This document shows positions 12,804 to 23,125 of a stretch of DNA of 64,000 nucleotides, piece by piece. The position numbers and the translations under genes are program-made. Position 1 is the first letter of the stretch. Every line of letters starts with the position of its first letter. The DNA lies in assembly GCA_024752435.1 (NCBI GenBank), contig CP103026.1, forward strand, positions 558,001 to 622,000, in the 5' to 3' direction. Source of the DNA: Allantophomopsis cytisporea. Its lineage: Eukaryota > Ascomycota > Leotiomycetes > Phacidiales > Phacidiaceae. A model generated the notes under the pieces. The model saw only the letters and a list, made by a program, of their open reading frames with translations, was not told the origin of the DNA and did not search any database.

Positions 12804-15259
12804 CTATTTAGCGAAGTGCAAATCGTAGCCCAGCCACTTTCTGTTGTTGACTTCATCAACAGAAAGACCAGGGTAGCCATAAGTCAATGGAAGGAAGTAG
12901 TACCATCCACCAAGAATGATGATGTAGATGACTCCAGCGGCAGCCCAGGCGGCCTTCATACTCTGACCTGCCAATCTCTCCCTGGCTTCCAAGTGGCGCT
13001 TCTTGATTTGAGGCTTCTTGCCAGTTCCGGAAGCAGCCACGAGTGCGGCAGCGTCCTCGAGTGGCTCAACGGTGAAGACGAACTCAAGGAGGGCTCCGGT
13101 CACAAGGGAGGATGCGAGATGAGCTGGCAAGTAGTGGTGAAGGAAAAGTTGACGGCCCATAACGTAGAATGGGAAGTAGTGGGTTGCCCAAGCAAGGAAA
13201 AAGAATCCGGTAGAGTTGTAGAGACGAGATCTCGTACCTGTAAAGAATTATTAGCATTCGATGTACTTCCAGGATTTATATTTTTGCACTTACGGATATC
13301 GAGAGCATCAACACCACGTCGAAGAGAGAGCTGGTCTGCAGCAAGAATACCAGCGTAAACAGCCAGGAGAGAACTTGCAATCCACCACCCAAGAGGGTTA
13401 CCAAGGAAATAAATTTGTTGACGGGTGTCGTTTTGAGTCCAGAAACTGACACCACGGAGAAGGAAAGGCCATTGGAATGGCTGACTGGCATATGGATGAC
13501 TGCTGGTCAATGCATTGTTGTGATAGAACATGGCTCTCTGAAGCTCGAACCACTTCTTGAGGAAGGGTACATGCTTGACCTTGCGTTCCTTTTTGATTAA
13601 ACGCTCGCTGTCCGCTGGGATCGATGGGATATCGTCCACATACCAAATATTGGAGGACTGGGCGAGATTCTTGTTACCGTTGATTTCTTGTTGCTTGAAA
13701 GCCCAGTCTGGAAGAGGAGTAGTGTGGGTCCACATAGCAACCTTGCTTGGGTTATGAATGAGCTTGAATTGTCCAGACAGACTCTTAAACTCCTGTCCTT
13801 GCTTTCCTTGTTCAATTCTGATCTCAAAAAGCGTATCATTGAAGCGATCGTTAATAGCTTCATCAATGGGCACAGTGGTGAACTCCTGATTTGTTGGGAA
13901 GTACGGTGAAGCGACGTCGTGGGAAAGAAGAATAGTATCAGTGACAATGTGTCTCAATCTGACGAGATCATTGTTGTGAACATGGTGCCCAACAACTTCA
14001 TCGTTGTTGAGAGGAAGAATTTGCCAGAGGTTGTTGGTGTCGTTAAATGGGTAACCAGTAACCTGCTGACCTTGACTAGAGACTCTACCATCGTCGTACC
14101 TGAGAGGGTATCTATCCGGGTGACTGTGAAGGTAGGTCTTGGTCTCCTTATGTCTCAAGGCAATGGTATCGTAGTAGTCGATAGTAACAGCATTTGCGGT
14201 CATGACGTTGTCGCTGAGGGTCTCTTGGAATTCTGGAGACATGAAATCATCGCCAGGACCAGAGCGGGTTAAGATAGCAAAATGAACCTGGAACCAGAAG
14301 AGGTAAAAGAAAAACGGCATTATGATGAGACCAAAGGTTCTGGCAGCAAAGTGCTTTCCAAACTCTGGCAAGCTCAGAGGTCCCTGGCGTCTGTTGATGT
14401 CCAGAAGGCCCCATAGATCAATAGCGACAGCTGAACCAATGGTGACGAATGAGAAGAGACCAATGTATTTTGTCGAAATCACGCAGCTGAGAGAGAATCC
14501 AGTCAAAAGCAGCCACTTCCACCACTTGCGTCCGAAAGGCTCGTGGCGCAACTTGTAGAATTTGATGTAGCACAACAAGCTCAATGCCATAGCAAGAATC
14601 AATGAGGCATCGAGGAGGATAAGACGAGTCTGGCCAATATGGGCATTGTCGAAAAGCACGAGTCCAGCTGCAACAATGCAGGCTGGTAAAGAGTAACCAG
14701 ACTCCCACATGATATCGAAGACGGTAGGGACAGTAAGAGCGCCAAGAATGGCTGGCATTGCTCGGAAAGCGACATATGGGACCTTGTTGTCGATGTAGGA
14801 ATCACCAATGTTCTCGAAGTGGAAATGTCCATCGTAACCGACAAACCATCCCATAAGAGCAAAGAGGAGCTTTCCGAATGGAGGATGAACATCGAAGAAG
14901 TATGTACGCTCGAGATAGTATGAAGCGAACTATTATAAAGAGTTTATCAGTTTGGGGCTCATCTAAAGCATTATGAACTGTCTGCTACATACCTTTCCGA
15001 AGTGGACTTCATCAAAAACAACTTCATTAGGATGGCTGATACCCCAGAATCTGGTAATAAAGGCGAGAACTGTAATTACAGCCAATGCGATTCTGTAGTC
15101 CCATTCCGCGCCTCCTGTCTTCTTGTTCTTGTTGGCCTTTGCGAAGGCGTCGAGCTCTGTATCCCGAGGGACTGTAACACCTGTAGCTTGGGCATCTTTC
15201 GATTTCTTTGAGCCAGTGGCATTGTTCCGGTGACGAACACTACCTGCCGGCGACGACAT
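12804..15259 (-). CDS. pmt4: Dolichyl-phosphate-mannose--protein O-mannosyltransferase, Pmt4 type
   Basis: Three exons, 14993-15259, 13294-14929 and 12804-13237, encode 778 residues. It transfers mannose from dolichyl-phosphate mannose to Ser/Thr in the ER lumen. Evidence: the loop-1 motif VFDEVHFGK (Asp83-Glu84), continuing across the exon join into FASYYLERTYFFDVHPPFGKL, which is Pmt4-like rather than Pmt1/Pmt2-like. Several hydrophobic helices follow, then a luminal MIR region from about residue 310 (YYDTIALRHKETKTYLHSH, NLWQILPLN, VRLRHIVTDTILLSHDV). A second multi-helix block contains HYFPFYVMGRQLFLHHYLPA, which is strongly conserved in the family. Length is normal. Second-intron splicing leaves a split Arg codon that keeps the frame. 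Pmt4 usually works as a homodimer on membrane-anchored substrates. Confidence 0.95.
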
Positions 15260-16935
15260 GGCGGCGGTGTGATTGAGAAAATGACTTTACTATGAAGACA
15301 GTTGTCAGTCAGCGATGAAGCTCCCCAATAATTATTGCTTGACAGCTTCCAGCTTTCCGTAGCTTCTAATCATAATGCTGGACAGGAATTACATACTCAC
15401 GATGGCTTTGTTAAAAGATTAAAAGAATGTGAGAAAGGCCATGCACCCGTCTGAGGGTTTAGATGCAATGGTGATGATTTGTAGAAGAAACCCCTTTGAG
15501 ATTCAATTGAAATTGATAGAATTCAGAGGCCACGCAAGGTGGCTTCTCGTTCGCGCTCGATGTGCTAGCGCCATTCGTACCAGGGGGCTCTCCACCAAAG
15601 CCACTTCATGGCAAACAACCGTTTGAGATCTTTCGCGATCGAACAACGTTTCCACAATTCAGAAGGAGAGAGATTAATGCGGATTTCAATCTTTATATCG
15701 TGATCACTTAAAATGTCGATTTCATGTGTACATTAATCAGACTAGTTTCGGTTTTATAATACGATTCTATTCTTATTAGGCAAAAGACTTGCTTCCAGGA
15801 TACGGTACATAAATCGGGCTTCTGAAGAGGTAGGTTGCATTTTCTGATTATCTGATCGAATTTCTTAATTTCTTGACGCTAAACCCGAGAGCTTCTCTCT
15901 CAGTGCAGGTTCTTTGAGGATTCTTTTGAAGAAATTTATTGCAAAAGATGCAGTTCTGACATCGACGAGTGGCAGCTTTTCGAGATTTTCGTAGGGCTGG
16001 CTCAATGCCTCTCATGGGTAGACTTCTCCACTCGATCAAAGGACGCGCCACCCTTGAGCTGCGCAAGGAGTGGTAGATATGAAACTGCAGTAGACACTTG
16101 CGTCACGTTTGTGTGGACGTGGGGGTTATCAGAATTGGAAGGTAGACTCATAAGTTCGACTCCAACAATAAGAGTCGGAGACTTATCTGCTGTGATTGCT
16201 GCAGGGAACATCTCGGATGGATATGCTACCGCTGGCGGCATATCACGCCAAGTCGCCAAAGGATATACGAGAAAAAAGCTCATCGCACTGCCGTTTGGAT
16301 GGAAGGGCTGTCCTGGATTGCTATATGTGATGTCGAGAAAGAGCTCGGCATCCTGTTGTGGTTTTCTCAGAGAGAATGATGGCAGCTACGTGTTGTGCAG
16401 ATTGCTGTATTGGATCTCGCAATCTTCTGGCAGAAAGATCGAAACGCTATATTTCTTCATTCTGAAAAGGCATAATGTAAGATACACTAGGATATCAATA
16501 TGATCAGGAAATAAGCTGTTAGTGTTAGCTTGAGATGATGTTTGGTAACATATACCTAGGTATTGTTCTGCTCTTTTCTAATTATGTTTTGCAGAAATTG
16601 CATTGTTGGAGCATCACAAACAATCCTGTATCTTATGTGATAGAATACAAAGTAGACAATACCGTCAAAGAGCTGGTTTTTGAACAAAGGCCAATCTTAA
16701 AGGCTATAGTAAGTACAAAGACTATTCTAAGGCTTGGACAAATAATTTGAGGGTTGTAATAGTGACTACGTGTAGTCTTCACATAATCGCTTTGCTTTGT
16801 CACAGAACAAAGGAGTCCATTTGTCTTTACTTTCTCCTTGTCGAATCACATCAATACTTCAACATTTTTAGACAGACTTCCGATAGACAGAAAAGTATAA
16901 AGAAGAGCACATCTACCTCTTCAAGTCGATCATCC

Positions 16936-17019
16936 AGCAACAGCAAAGCAACAGCAAAGCAACAGCACAAGCAACAGCACAAGCAACAGCACAAGCAACA
17001 GCACAAGCAACAGCAACAG
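16936..17019. repeat. CAGCAA/CAGCACAAG repeat in the 5' leader
   Basis: A CAGCAAAG-type start changes into four copies of the 12-mer AGCACAAGCAAC. It lies just upstream of the gene at 17068 and is probably transcribed as its 5' UTR. In one frame it reads as Gln/His/Lys runs ending in TGA, so it is not part of the protein. Confidence 0.85.
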
Positions 17020-17024
17020 TGAAC

Positions 17025-17060
17025 GTAAGTCCACTCTCTACCCCTTGAGCTAACATCTAG
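17025..17060 (+). other. Candidate 36-nt 5' UTR intron
   Basis: A perfect GTAAGT donor, a GCTAAC branch-site motif and a TAG acceptor lie within 36 nt, and the acceptor is 7 nt before the ATG at 17068. All three signals are textbook for filamentous ascomycetes, but the length is at the lower limit for spliceosomal introns. This is inference. Confidence 0.45.
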
Positions 17061-17067
17061 CAGCACC

Positions 17068-17673
17068 ATGTCCTACTACGACGACCACTCTTTCTACGCT
17101 CCCACAGAAGAGAGCTGTAGCATCCACGGCTTTCACCTGAACCCTTACAGATGCTCTACCTGTGACTACCTCCACACTCTCCGCGAAGACCGCCGAATGC
17201 GTGCTGAAGCATCTTTGGCTATCATCAATACTTCGAACCAGACACGATTACCGTTACAACACATCTCGGAACCGACCGACGTCCTTATCTTGCCCTACGA
17301 AGAACTCGGTATGCCGCAATACATCTATGCGGGCGAAGCCCAAGCACGTGCAATGTATGCCGACATGGAGAGCCGCTCCCGGGACGCCTTCTATGGCGTC
17401 GTTGAGCGACGTCAACGGGAGCGAGAGGCTGAGCGCCGCAGAGCCGAGGCCTACTATGCACAGCAAGAGGTCGAAGAGGAGAGAGCGCGTCGTGAGTACA
17501 TCAGACGAGAGGCGGAGAATGCGACGGCGAGGATCTATGCCCGTGACGCAGCAGCGATGCGAGACCCTTCGTATCATCTGCAGCATCACGGCCCTGCGAA
17601 CCGGTACCATGCATCGCGCTCCCATAACCCCTCCTCGGGCTCCCACTCCAGCCGTCATCGTCGTCGTCGCTAA
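17068..17673 (+). CDS. Uncharacterised Cys/His-motif, coiled-coil protein, 201 aa
   Basis: A single exon starts at an ATG in good context (CACCATGTC). The N-terminus has the pattern C17-x2-H20-x8-C29-x2-C32 (CSIHGFHLNPYRCSTC), which could bind one zinc ion. A long charged helix rich in Arg/Glu/Ala (about residues 95-155) is probably a coiled coil. The C-terminus is His/Ser/Arg-rich and ends in RHRRRR, a possible nuclear-localisation or RNA-binding tail. No known family was recognised, so a lineage-specific protein is likely. Codon composition is clearly coding-like and GC-rich compared with the flanks. Function unknown; a zinc-dependent nucleic-acid role would be speculation. Confidence 0.7.
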   Translation: MSYYDDHSFYAPTEESCSIHGFHLNPYRCSTCDYLHTLREDRRMRAEASLAIINTSNQTRLPLQHISEPTDVLILPYEELGMPQYIYAGEAQARAMYADMESRSRDAFYGVVERRQREREAERRRAEAYYAQQEVEEERARREYIRREAENATARIYARDAAAMRDPSYHLQHHGPANRYHASRSHNPSSGSHSSRHRRRR

Positions 17674-18622
17674 AATGCATCCATCTCCTTACGCGGCCTT
17701 TCTCTTGAAGTAAAGGTAAGTCTCCCCTCTCATTAGCTAATTTCCAGGTCAGTCTTATTTCCCGCTCTTCTCTGCTTCTCTATCTCTTAGCTTACTTACT
17801 ACCAACTAATATTAATAATACCGATACACTGTAAGCTTATGAAAACGTACTGCTTGTAACAATGTGATATCAACTTTGTGTATGCGGTAAGTGATCTGAA
17901 GTTTGCCAAATATGACAAGAAAAGAAGTCTAGTAAACCAACCATGTCAAACAAAATATATTTCGACATATAATCCCCAATATCTTCTATTTAATCTCTGT
18001 TTCACTAAGTAGCGAGTATAGGAGTAGGGCTCGTCCGCCATGCTGTTTACCAATGATTTTGGTTCGGTAATTTGTGGAACGGTTGCATTCGCAGCCACTC
18101 AAATCCATACTTTTTGCACCATGTTATCTTGTTAGTAGGTAACTCCGACTACGAGAAACTGTATTATGCGTGAGCTGAAACAGAGCTTGATAGTCATAAG
18201 CACGATCTGAAGCTTGTGTCTGGGATTTAAGGGGGCATTGACTAAGTTGAAGTCTGAGGTAAGCAAATGCAAAGTATATGTTTGATTCATCTCTTAGAAG
18301 AAGCTAATTGCATCATTAATGTTTCTTCATTCATACATGTGGCTATCTCTATCATCTGGTTCGCAATATATGTGCTTACAAGCAAGATTTCATTGATGTT
18401 AACTTTCACCAAGCCACTCACACTTGAATTAGAATGCTTGTCTGGGCACATACTCACCCGCAGAGAGCACAAGAGTGTGCGTGTACAGCACACTCCTTAA
18501 AATGTATCAGAAGGTATGTATTGGAAACCTGGTGCTGCAGTGATGGTATGAACAGGTCTCTTGGTCTCCAGGTGTGCAGCATGCCCTTATTTTACGAAAT
18601 ATTTGAAATATTATAAACAAAC
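17674..18622. other. AT-rich spacer, no gene seen
   Basis: 3' flank of the gene at 17068, with pyrimidine runs and AT-rich DNA. Open frames are at most 77 codons. Nothing recognisable was found. Confidence 0.5.
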
Positions 18623-18739
18623 GGGGACGTGGTCTAGTGGTCATGACGCCTGCTCTGCATCCTATAACCAGCTATTGTTCGGCGCCAGAGGCGTGGTTGT
18701 TAGAGTAGGAGGTCTGGTGTTCGAATCACCGCTTCTCCA
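18623..18739 (+). tRNA. tRNA-like Pol III unit with apparent intron; anticodon unresolved
   Basis: An A box (TGGTCTAGTGG) at 18630-18640 and a B box (GTTCGAATC) at 18719-18727 are followed by T6 (18742-18747), a Pol III terminator. Acceptor arms GGGGACG/CTTCTCC pair with one mismatch. D stem GTC/GAC, anticodon stem CCTGC/GTAGG and T stem TGGTG/CACCG all form, with an apparent 44-nt intron (about 18660-18703). In this fold position 33 would be C rather than the near-universal U, so no ordinary anticodon can be read. An alternative helix pairs ACGCCT (18646-18651) with AGGCGT (18689-18694). It may be a real intron-containing tRNA I fold wrongly, a tRNA pseudogene or a tRNA-derived element. Confidence 0.5.
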
Positions 18740-19744
18740 CCTTTTTTGCTTTTGGATTTTTGACTCTTTTTATCATTCCTACTTGTACGTGCTTATTGTG
18801 TACACGTATATGCATATATGCATACTGCTTCGATTTCAATCCTGCTTCTTATGTTCTTGTTCTCCATGGTACACTAATTCGTATGATTCATCATTATCGT
18901 CAATATGCCGCAGTACTTGTCAACATATGTGGTCAATATCCGCCTGTCTCTTCTCCCTTTAGGATGAACTTGGCTGTTTATCCTCTCTTGAATGACTTTG
19001 CATTTTAAATTGTTTGTGATATTTGGAACTACAATATCAATGGAACGTTGACAGCGGTTCGGGCGATATTAAGCTCGGAAATATATACAAGAGCAGCTGC
19101 ATAACTTGATTAGTTATTTGCTTTCACATTGGCCTTGGCACCGCTACATCATCCATGTCAGCTTATTTGCCCAATCGGGAAGCATCGTCATCGGCACTTA
19201 TCCCCGCCTCTCAGCCTCGGCTCGGTATATCTTCAGCCTCGTTGATTACGAGATCAACAATAGCGACTGACAGCAATTGACCTCTTAAAGCTCCCTCAGC
19301 ATCCGCTTTGCCGCCACTTTCGGGGATAAATGAATTGCGTGCTGTCCCGTGGTTTGCCCTGGCTTGCGGGGATAACTGAAATGATTTCTCTTCACACCAG
19401 CTCATACATTTCAAATACAGATCCTATTTCTAAGCCGAATGACGTGAAAGCTGCTTACAATAGCATTGCGCCCTTTAAAAGAGTCTTAACGTTGAATGTG
19501 TATATATACTGCTATAACCTCATGCCACTACTCTCTCACTCATTAATTCAGTGATACATAGACATCAATACAATCAGTCAAGACACAGTTTTTTAATCAT
19601 ACTATTCTTGACAACACCTCATCATTGTTCATCGTCAAGCTTTCACACATATTTGTTGTGGCGTCTCCCCTTCGAATAGCATCTTCTCGATCAACAACCA
19701 TACTTTCAACTCTCCATCGATATAGCAATAGACAGTTTCCCAAA
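18740..19744. other. Spacer with Pol III terminator and promoter of the oxygenase-like gene
   Basis: Begins with the T6 terminator of the tRNA-like unit. No coding region was recognised. From 19625 the DNA is open in frame with the next gene but only from a TTG codon. Confidence 0.5.
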
Positions 19745-20677
19745 ATGACCACTGCATCAGCCTTCCACACCACTGCCCCGCACAACCTTTCCAAGTCTTC
19801 CAGGACCGAAGCCGCCGGCCTGACCGACGATAGCGCCCCAGCATACACCATTCCCCGCGGCGATGTTGAAGTAACTTTGAACTATTTCAAGAAGCCAGAA
19901 GATGGTTCTGAGCCCTTCAATTACGTTGAGAAGCCACCAATCGGCACGCCAGAACGCAACTTTGGCGATTTTTCCACGAAGGTCCAAATTAAAGACATCC
20001 GCGGAAACGAATCTTCATATAACCTCGACAAGGATGCATTTGCGGTAATCCAGAGCGTGCCAGAGTCTGCCGAGAAGGACTTCGTAGACGACGAGTCCAT
20101 CAAACAAAACTACTACCCAGAATTGGAGAAGTTGATCTTGGATAACATCCCCGGAAGCACTAAGGTAGTCTTCTTCGACCACACGATCCGACGCTCAAAC
20201 CCAAATGCTCCACGAGCACCCGTGACGCGTGTGCATATCGACCAGACGGCAGCGTCGGCCAAGGAGCGTGTGAAGCGCCATACTGGCGAGGAAGCCGAGA
20301 AGCTGTTGCAGGGCCGGTACCGCATCATCAACGTCTGGCGGCCATTGAATGGCCCCGTGGCATCCTTCCCACTTGGTTTTGCATCATCGGCAAGCGTTAA
20401 GAATGATGATCTTGTGCCAATTCACCACATCTACCCTGATCGTACTGGCCAGACGGCTGGTGTTCAGCACAATCCTACCCAGCAGTGGCATTACTTGTCT
20501 GGCATGACAAATGATGAGCGCTTGTTGCTCGAGTGCTTTGATTCTGAGGCCTTGAATGATGGAACTAAGGTACAGGGTGGACGGGTTCCGCATACGGCTT
20601 TCATCGACCCTAGAACTCCTGAGAACGCTCCCGGTAGAGAGAGTATTGAGGTGAGAACATTGGTTTTCGGACCATAG
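19745..20677 (+). CDS. CmcJ/NvfI/AsaB-like oxygenase-family protein
   Basis: A single exon of 310 residues starts at an ATG with CAAAATGACC context. The protein belongs to the large fungal family variously named CmcJ/NvfI oxidoreductase, AsaB-like hydroxylase/desaturase or GA4-desaturase family. Landmarks in order: VTLNYF near residue 43, TRVHIDQTAASAKERVKRH (H164-x-D166, candidate metal ligands), INVWRPLNGPV (about 195-205), QQWHYLSGMTNDERLLLECFDS (about 246-267), and PHTAFIDPRTP with GRESIEVRTLVF at the C-terminus (H283 a candidate third ligand). Members are thought to be Fe(II)/2-oxoglutarate enzymes in secondary metabolism, but most are untested. After the GPV motif this copy has ASFPLGF where I recall an acidic residue, so activity is uncertain. 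No secondary-metabolite genes lie beside it. Confidence 0.8.
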   Translation: MTTASAFHTTAPHNLSKSSRTEAAGLTDDSAPAYTIPRGDVEVTLNYFKKPEDGSEPFNYVEKPPIGTPERNFGDFSTKVQIKDIRGNESSYNLDKDAFAVIQSVPESAEKDFVDDESIKQNYYPELEKLILDNIPGSTKVVFFDHTIRRSNPNAPRAPVTRVHIDQTAASAKERVKRHTGEEAEKLLQGRYRIINVWRPLNGPVASFPLGFASSASVKNDDLVPIHHIYPDRTGQTAGVQHNPTQQWHYLSGMTNDERLLLECFDSEALNDGTKVQGGRVPHTAFIDPRTPENAPGRESIEVRTLVFGP

Positions 20678-21230
20678 AGGACATAAAATTGGATTGTTTT
20701 ATTTGATTGGCGTTATAAGCATTTACGAAGCATGAATTTAGCTATGAATTACTACGCAGGGCTGCTTACGGGGTTTTGTTCATTGGTTTGTTAATATGTA
20801 ACAAGACAAATAATTGAGTGCACTATTGTTAACTACAACTCGTTTTTTCTACATTCCTATCGATGTATATGGGTGCTATTCTACACGTACCAGGAGCCTC
20901 AGAGAGTCAAAAAGGAATACCTTCGAGAGTGGCCTGCTTCGTACACTTGAGCCCAACCCCAAGCCTATAGAAAATACAAAGACCCTATCACATGCGCCTA
21001 ATATCTCATACACATACCCTGCATACCTAATTATTCATTTCGATGTAAAGAAACGAATAAGCAACTTTGTTGGTATTCTAACATCTATTCATAGAAGCAA
21101 TTTCTTTGTGCCGTACTGGATAGAACAAAAACCCAACCCATTCGTTACTCGTTATCAACAATCCTGAAGCCCGTATTGCCTACCATTAGTATCCAAGAGG
21201 CAGTGTTCGTCAAAGTCCAATCAACAAAAC
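20678..21230. other. Convergent 3' spacer
   Basis: About 550 bp between the 3' ends of the oxygenase-like gene (plus) and the OGFr-domain gene (minus). AT-rich, no feature recognised. Confidence 0.5.
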
Positions 21231-22402
21231 TTAAAGCTCTTTGATCTTGCGCTTGAGACTGCCAGAATCAACCCGATCAAGTTCAGGTCTCCTGTTGGTG
21301 GCAGACTCCGCCTTTCCATTGGAAGGGCTCGAGTGAGTCTCTTGATTGGAATTATGTGCAAGAAATTTAGTGACCTTCTTCTCATCTCCTTCAACAGCGG
21401 TAGCTTCCTCTTTACTGGCTTCAAGACTTTCGCCAACAGTGAGATCTGCTGCGTTGTCTCGATTGTTAGAATTACTAGTCACTTTCTTTCCCTTCTTTTT
21501 AAAAAAGAATTCCAATGTCGACTGTCTCTTGCCCGAAGTACGTTCCTCTGGCTCAGGCTTATGCTCTTTGGCCATAATTGGAAGGCTAGACACATCGAAT
21601 CCCTCTGGCGTCTTTGGCATCTCAACACTGCTCGTGTTCTCTTTCTTGAGAACATCTTGCTCCTCATCCAGCTTCGACTTGGCCGCCTCGCCATTCACAG
21701 CAGCCGCACTCTTCGTCCTCTCATACTCCCTCAAAAATCCCGGTCCCATGTCCTCAGAAACGTCTTCGTCGCTCACACCCGGAGCGATATTCAAAGGGCG
21801 CGTAGCTGCACGTTCCCAGAAGAGTACTGACCGCTCACTTGGACCGCGCGAGTTGCTACTCTTAGCAATGGCCTGGCAGGCCCGGAAAAACACCTGGGCT
21901 TCTTCCTCAAGACCGAGGATGCGGAGGGAACGAATGATGCGCGTGATGCGCAGGTGATTATGGTCGTATCTACGAACCCAGTTCTGTGCTTGCTTGGGAT
22001 AATTGGGGCCCACCAACATCTAATTATTTGTAAATAAATTTTGACTTTGGAAGTATGAACCATGTGGAAGATGAGAGTGTATGAACTCACTTGGAGATCG
22101 CCGGCCTTGCCTTTCAGCTTGAGACCGTAGAACGAGACAATCCTCAGAAAAGCTTTCTGCATGTTCTCCTTGAGAGTTTCATCTTTGCGAAAAGCCCTGA
22201 ATACCTGGCCGTTGACAACGGGTGAGGACCACTGCATACCAGAATGCTCGGGCAACGGAAAAAGCGTTTGGATATAGTCATGGTGATATTCTAGGTCGTC
22301 ATCCGACCATTCGAGGATCTCCCATAGATACCTGCCGCGATGATCGCCCGCTGTACCTTTATAGAATTCGATGAGCGGATTGGAAGATGCAGAAGTAGAC
22401 AT
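21231..22402 (-). CDS. OGFr conserved-domain protein with a C-terminal PIP box
   Basis: Two exons, 22091-22402 and 21231-22019, joined in phase 0, encode 366 residues. Residues about 8-180 match the opioid-growth-factor-receptor (OGFr) conserved region: NPLIEFYKGTAGDHRGRYLWEIL, then DDDLEYHHDYIQTLFPLPEHS, FYGLKLKG, and exon 2 NWVRRYDHNHLRITRIIRSLRILGLEEEA. The fungal role of this domain is unknown. The rest is charged and low-complexity. Residues 270-277, QSTLEFFF, exactly fit the PCNA-interacting consensus Q-x-x-hydrophobic-x-x-aromatic-aromatic and are followed by a Lys-rich stretch (KKKGKK). The C-terminus ends LKRKIKEL, another basic patch. Nuclear localisation and PCNA binding are inferred. 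It shares a 720-bp divergent promoter region with the dehydrogenase gene. Confidence 0.85.
21501..21524 (-). other. PIP-box coding segment (QSTLEFFF)
   Basis: Encodes residues 270-277 of the OGFr-domain protein. Gln at position 1, Leu at 4 and Phe-Phe at 7-8 fulfil the canonical PCNA-binding pattern. Basic residues flank both sides (GKR before, KKKGKK after), as in many PCNA clients. Confidence 0.7.
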
Positions 22403-23125
22403 GTTGAGGTGGTACGAATTGCGGTTAGCTTGGAGTTTAAAAGTGCGATGTCCACAATTGGGAAATCGGCAATGCACTCCTATGCTGAAAGGGTACTGTC
22501 GCGACGAGGAAGAAGCTCGACGGAGTAATAAACAAATACTTCTTGTTGGGTTTCTCACGATAAAGAGTCTCGATTTTACTGGGCGAATATTTTTGTGAAT
22601 AATATTTTGCATAAGGGGCGATAGTCCGGAGCTTCAATAGCGGATCGTTAAGAATTCTTATAGGCATGCAACGCCTTCATATGTGAGGACTCTTGGAGTT
22701 CGTGACATTGAAGCTGAATGAAATAAATACTAATACTGCGTATTCCAAAGAGGCTATTCTCTCCACTGTCGTCACTGTGGAATTTAAAAGTGTCACCGCC
22801 CGGCAGAAGGTGCTTGTAGTTACTGAATTAGGTATGGATGCCGCTTTGATGTCAGCACATGTCTGTAACCGCGCTGAAACGGTGCCTGAGAGCTCTCCAT
22901 CCCATGATTGCCAATGATATGCTCGGAAACATCGAATCACATCCAGAGTTCTCGTATAAAAGAAAGCTTATCTCCTCCACTCATTCTTTTTTGATACTTG
23001 TGATCAAATTTTCTACAATCTCTTCTTCGACAGGAACTTAGAGGAGAACCCAAAAAAGAAAATAGAGAAAGAAGGAAAAGAAAAAAAAAAACATTGGAGA
23101 GGTTGCACACGGACAAGTTCTCAAA
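22403..23125. promoter_or_regulatory. Divergent promoter region of the OGFr-domain and SDR genes
   Basis: About 720 bp between two start codons facing away from each other. A purine-rich, A-tract leader lies directly before the dehydrogenase ATG (about 23040-23095). No specific binding site is claimed. Confidence 0.5.

Larger units (their letters stand above)
15260..17067. other. Spacer upstream of pmt4 and of the Cys/His coiled-coil gene
   Basis: Contains the pmt4 promoter and the 5' region of the plus-strand gene at 17068. Open frames on both strands around 15848-16503 have no recognisable domain and overlap each other. Towards the end lie a CAG/CAA-rich repeat and a short candidate 5' UTR intron (both listed). 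Confidence 0.5.

Noticed and set aside
16054..16503. 149-codon plus-strand open frame
   Set aside because: The frame starts without a good context, overlaps an equally open minus-strand frame, and shows no recognisable family.
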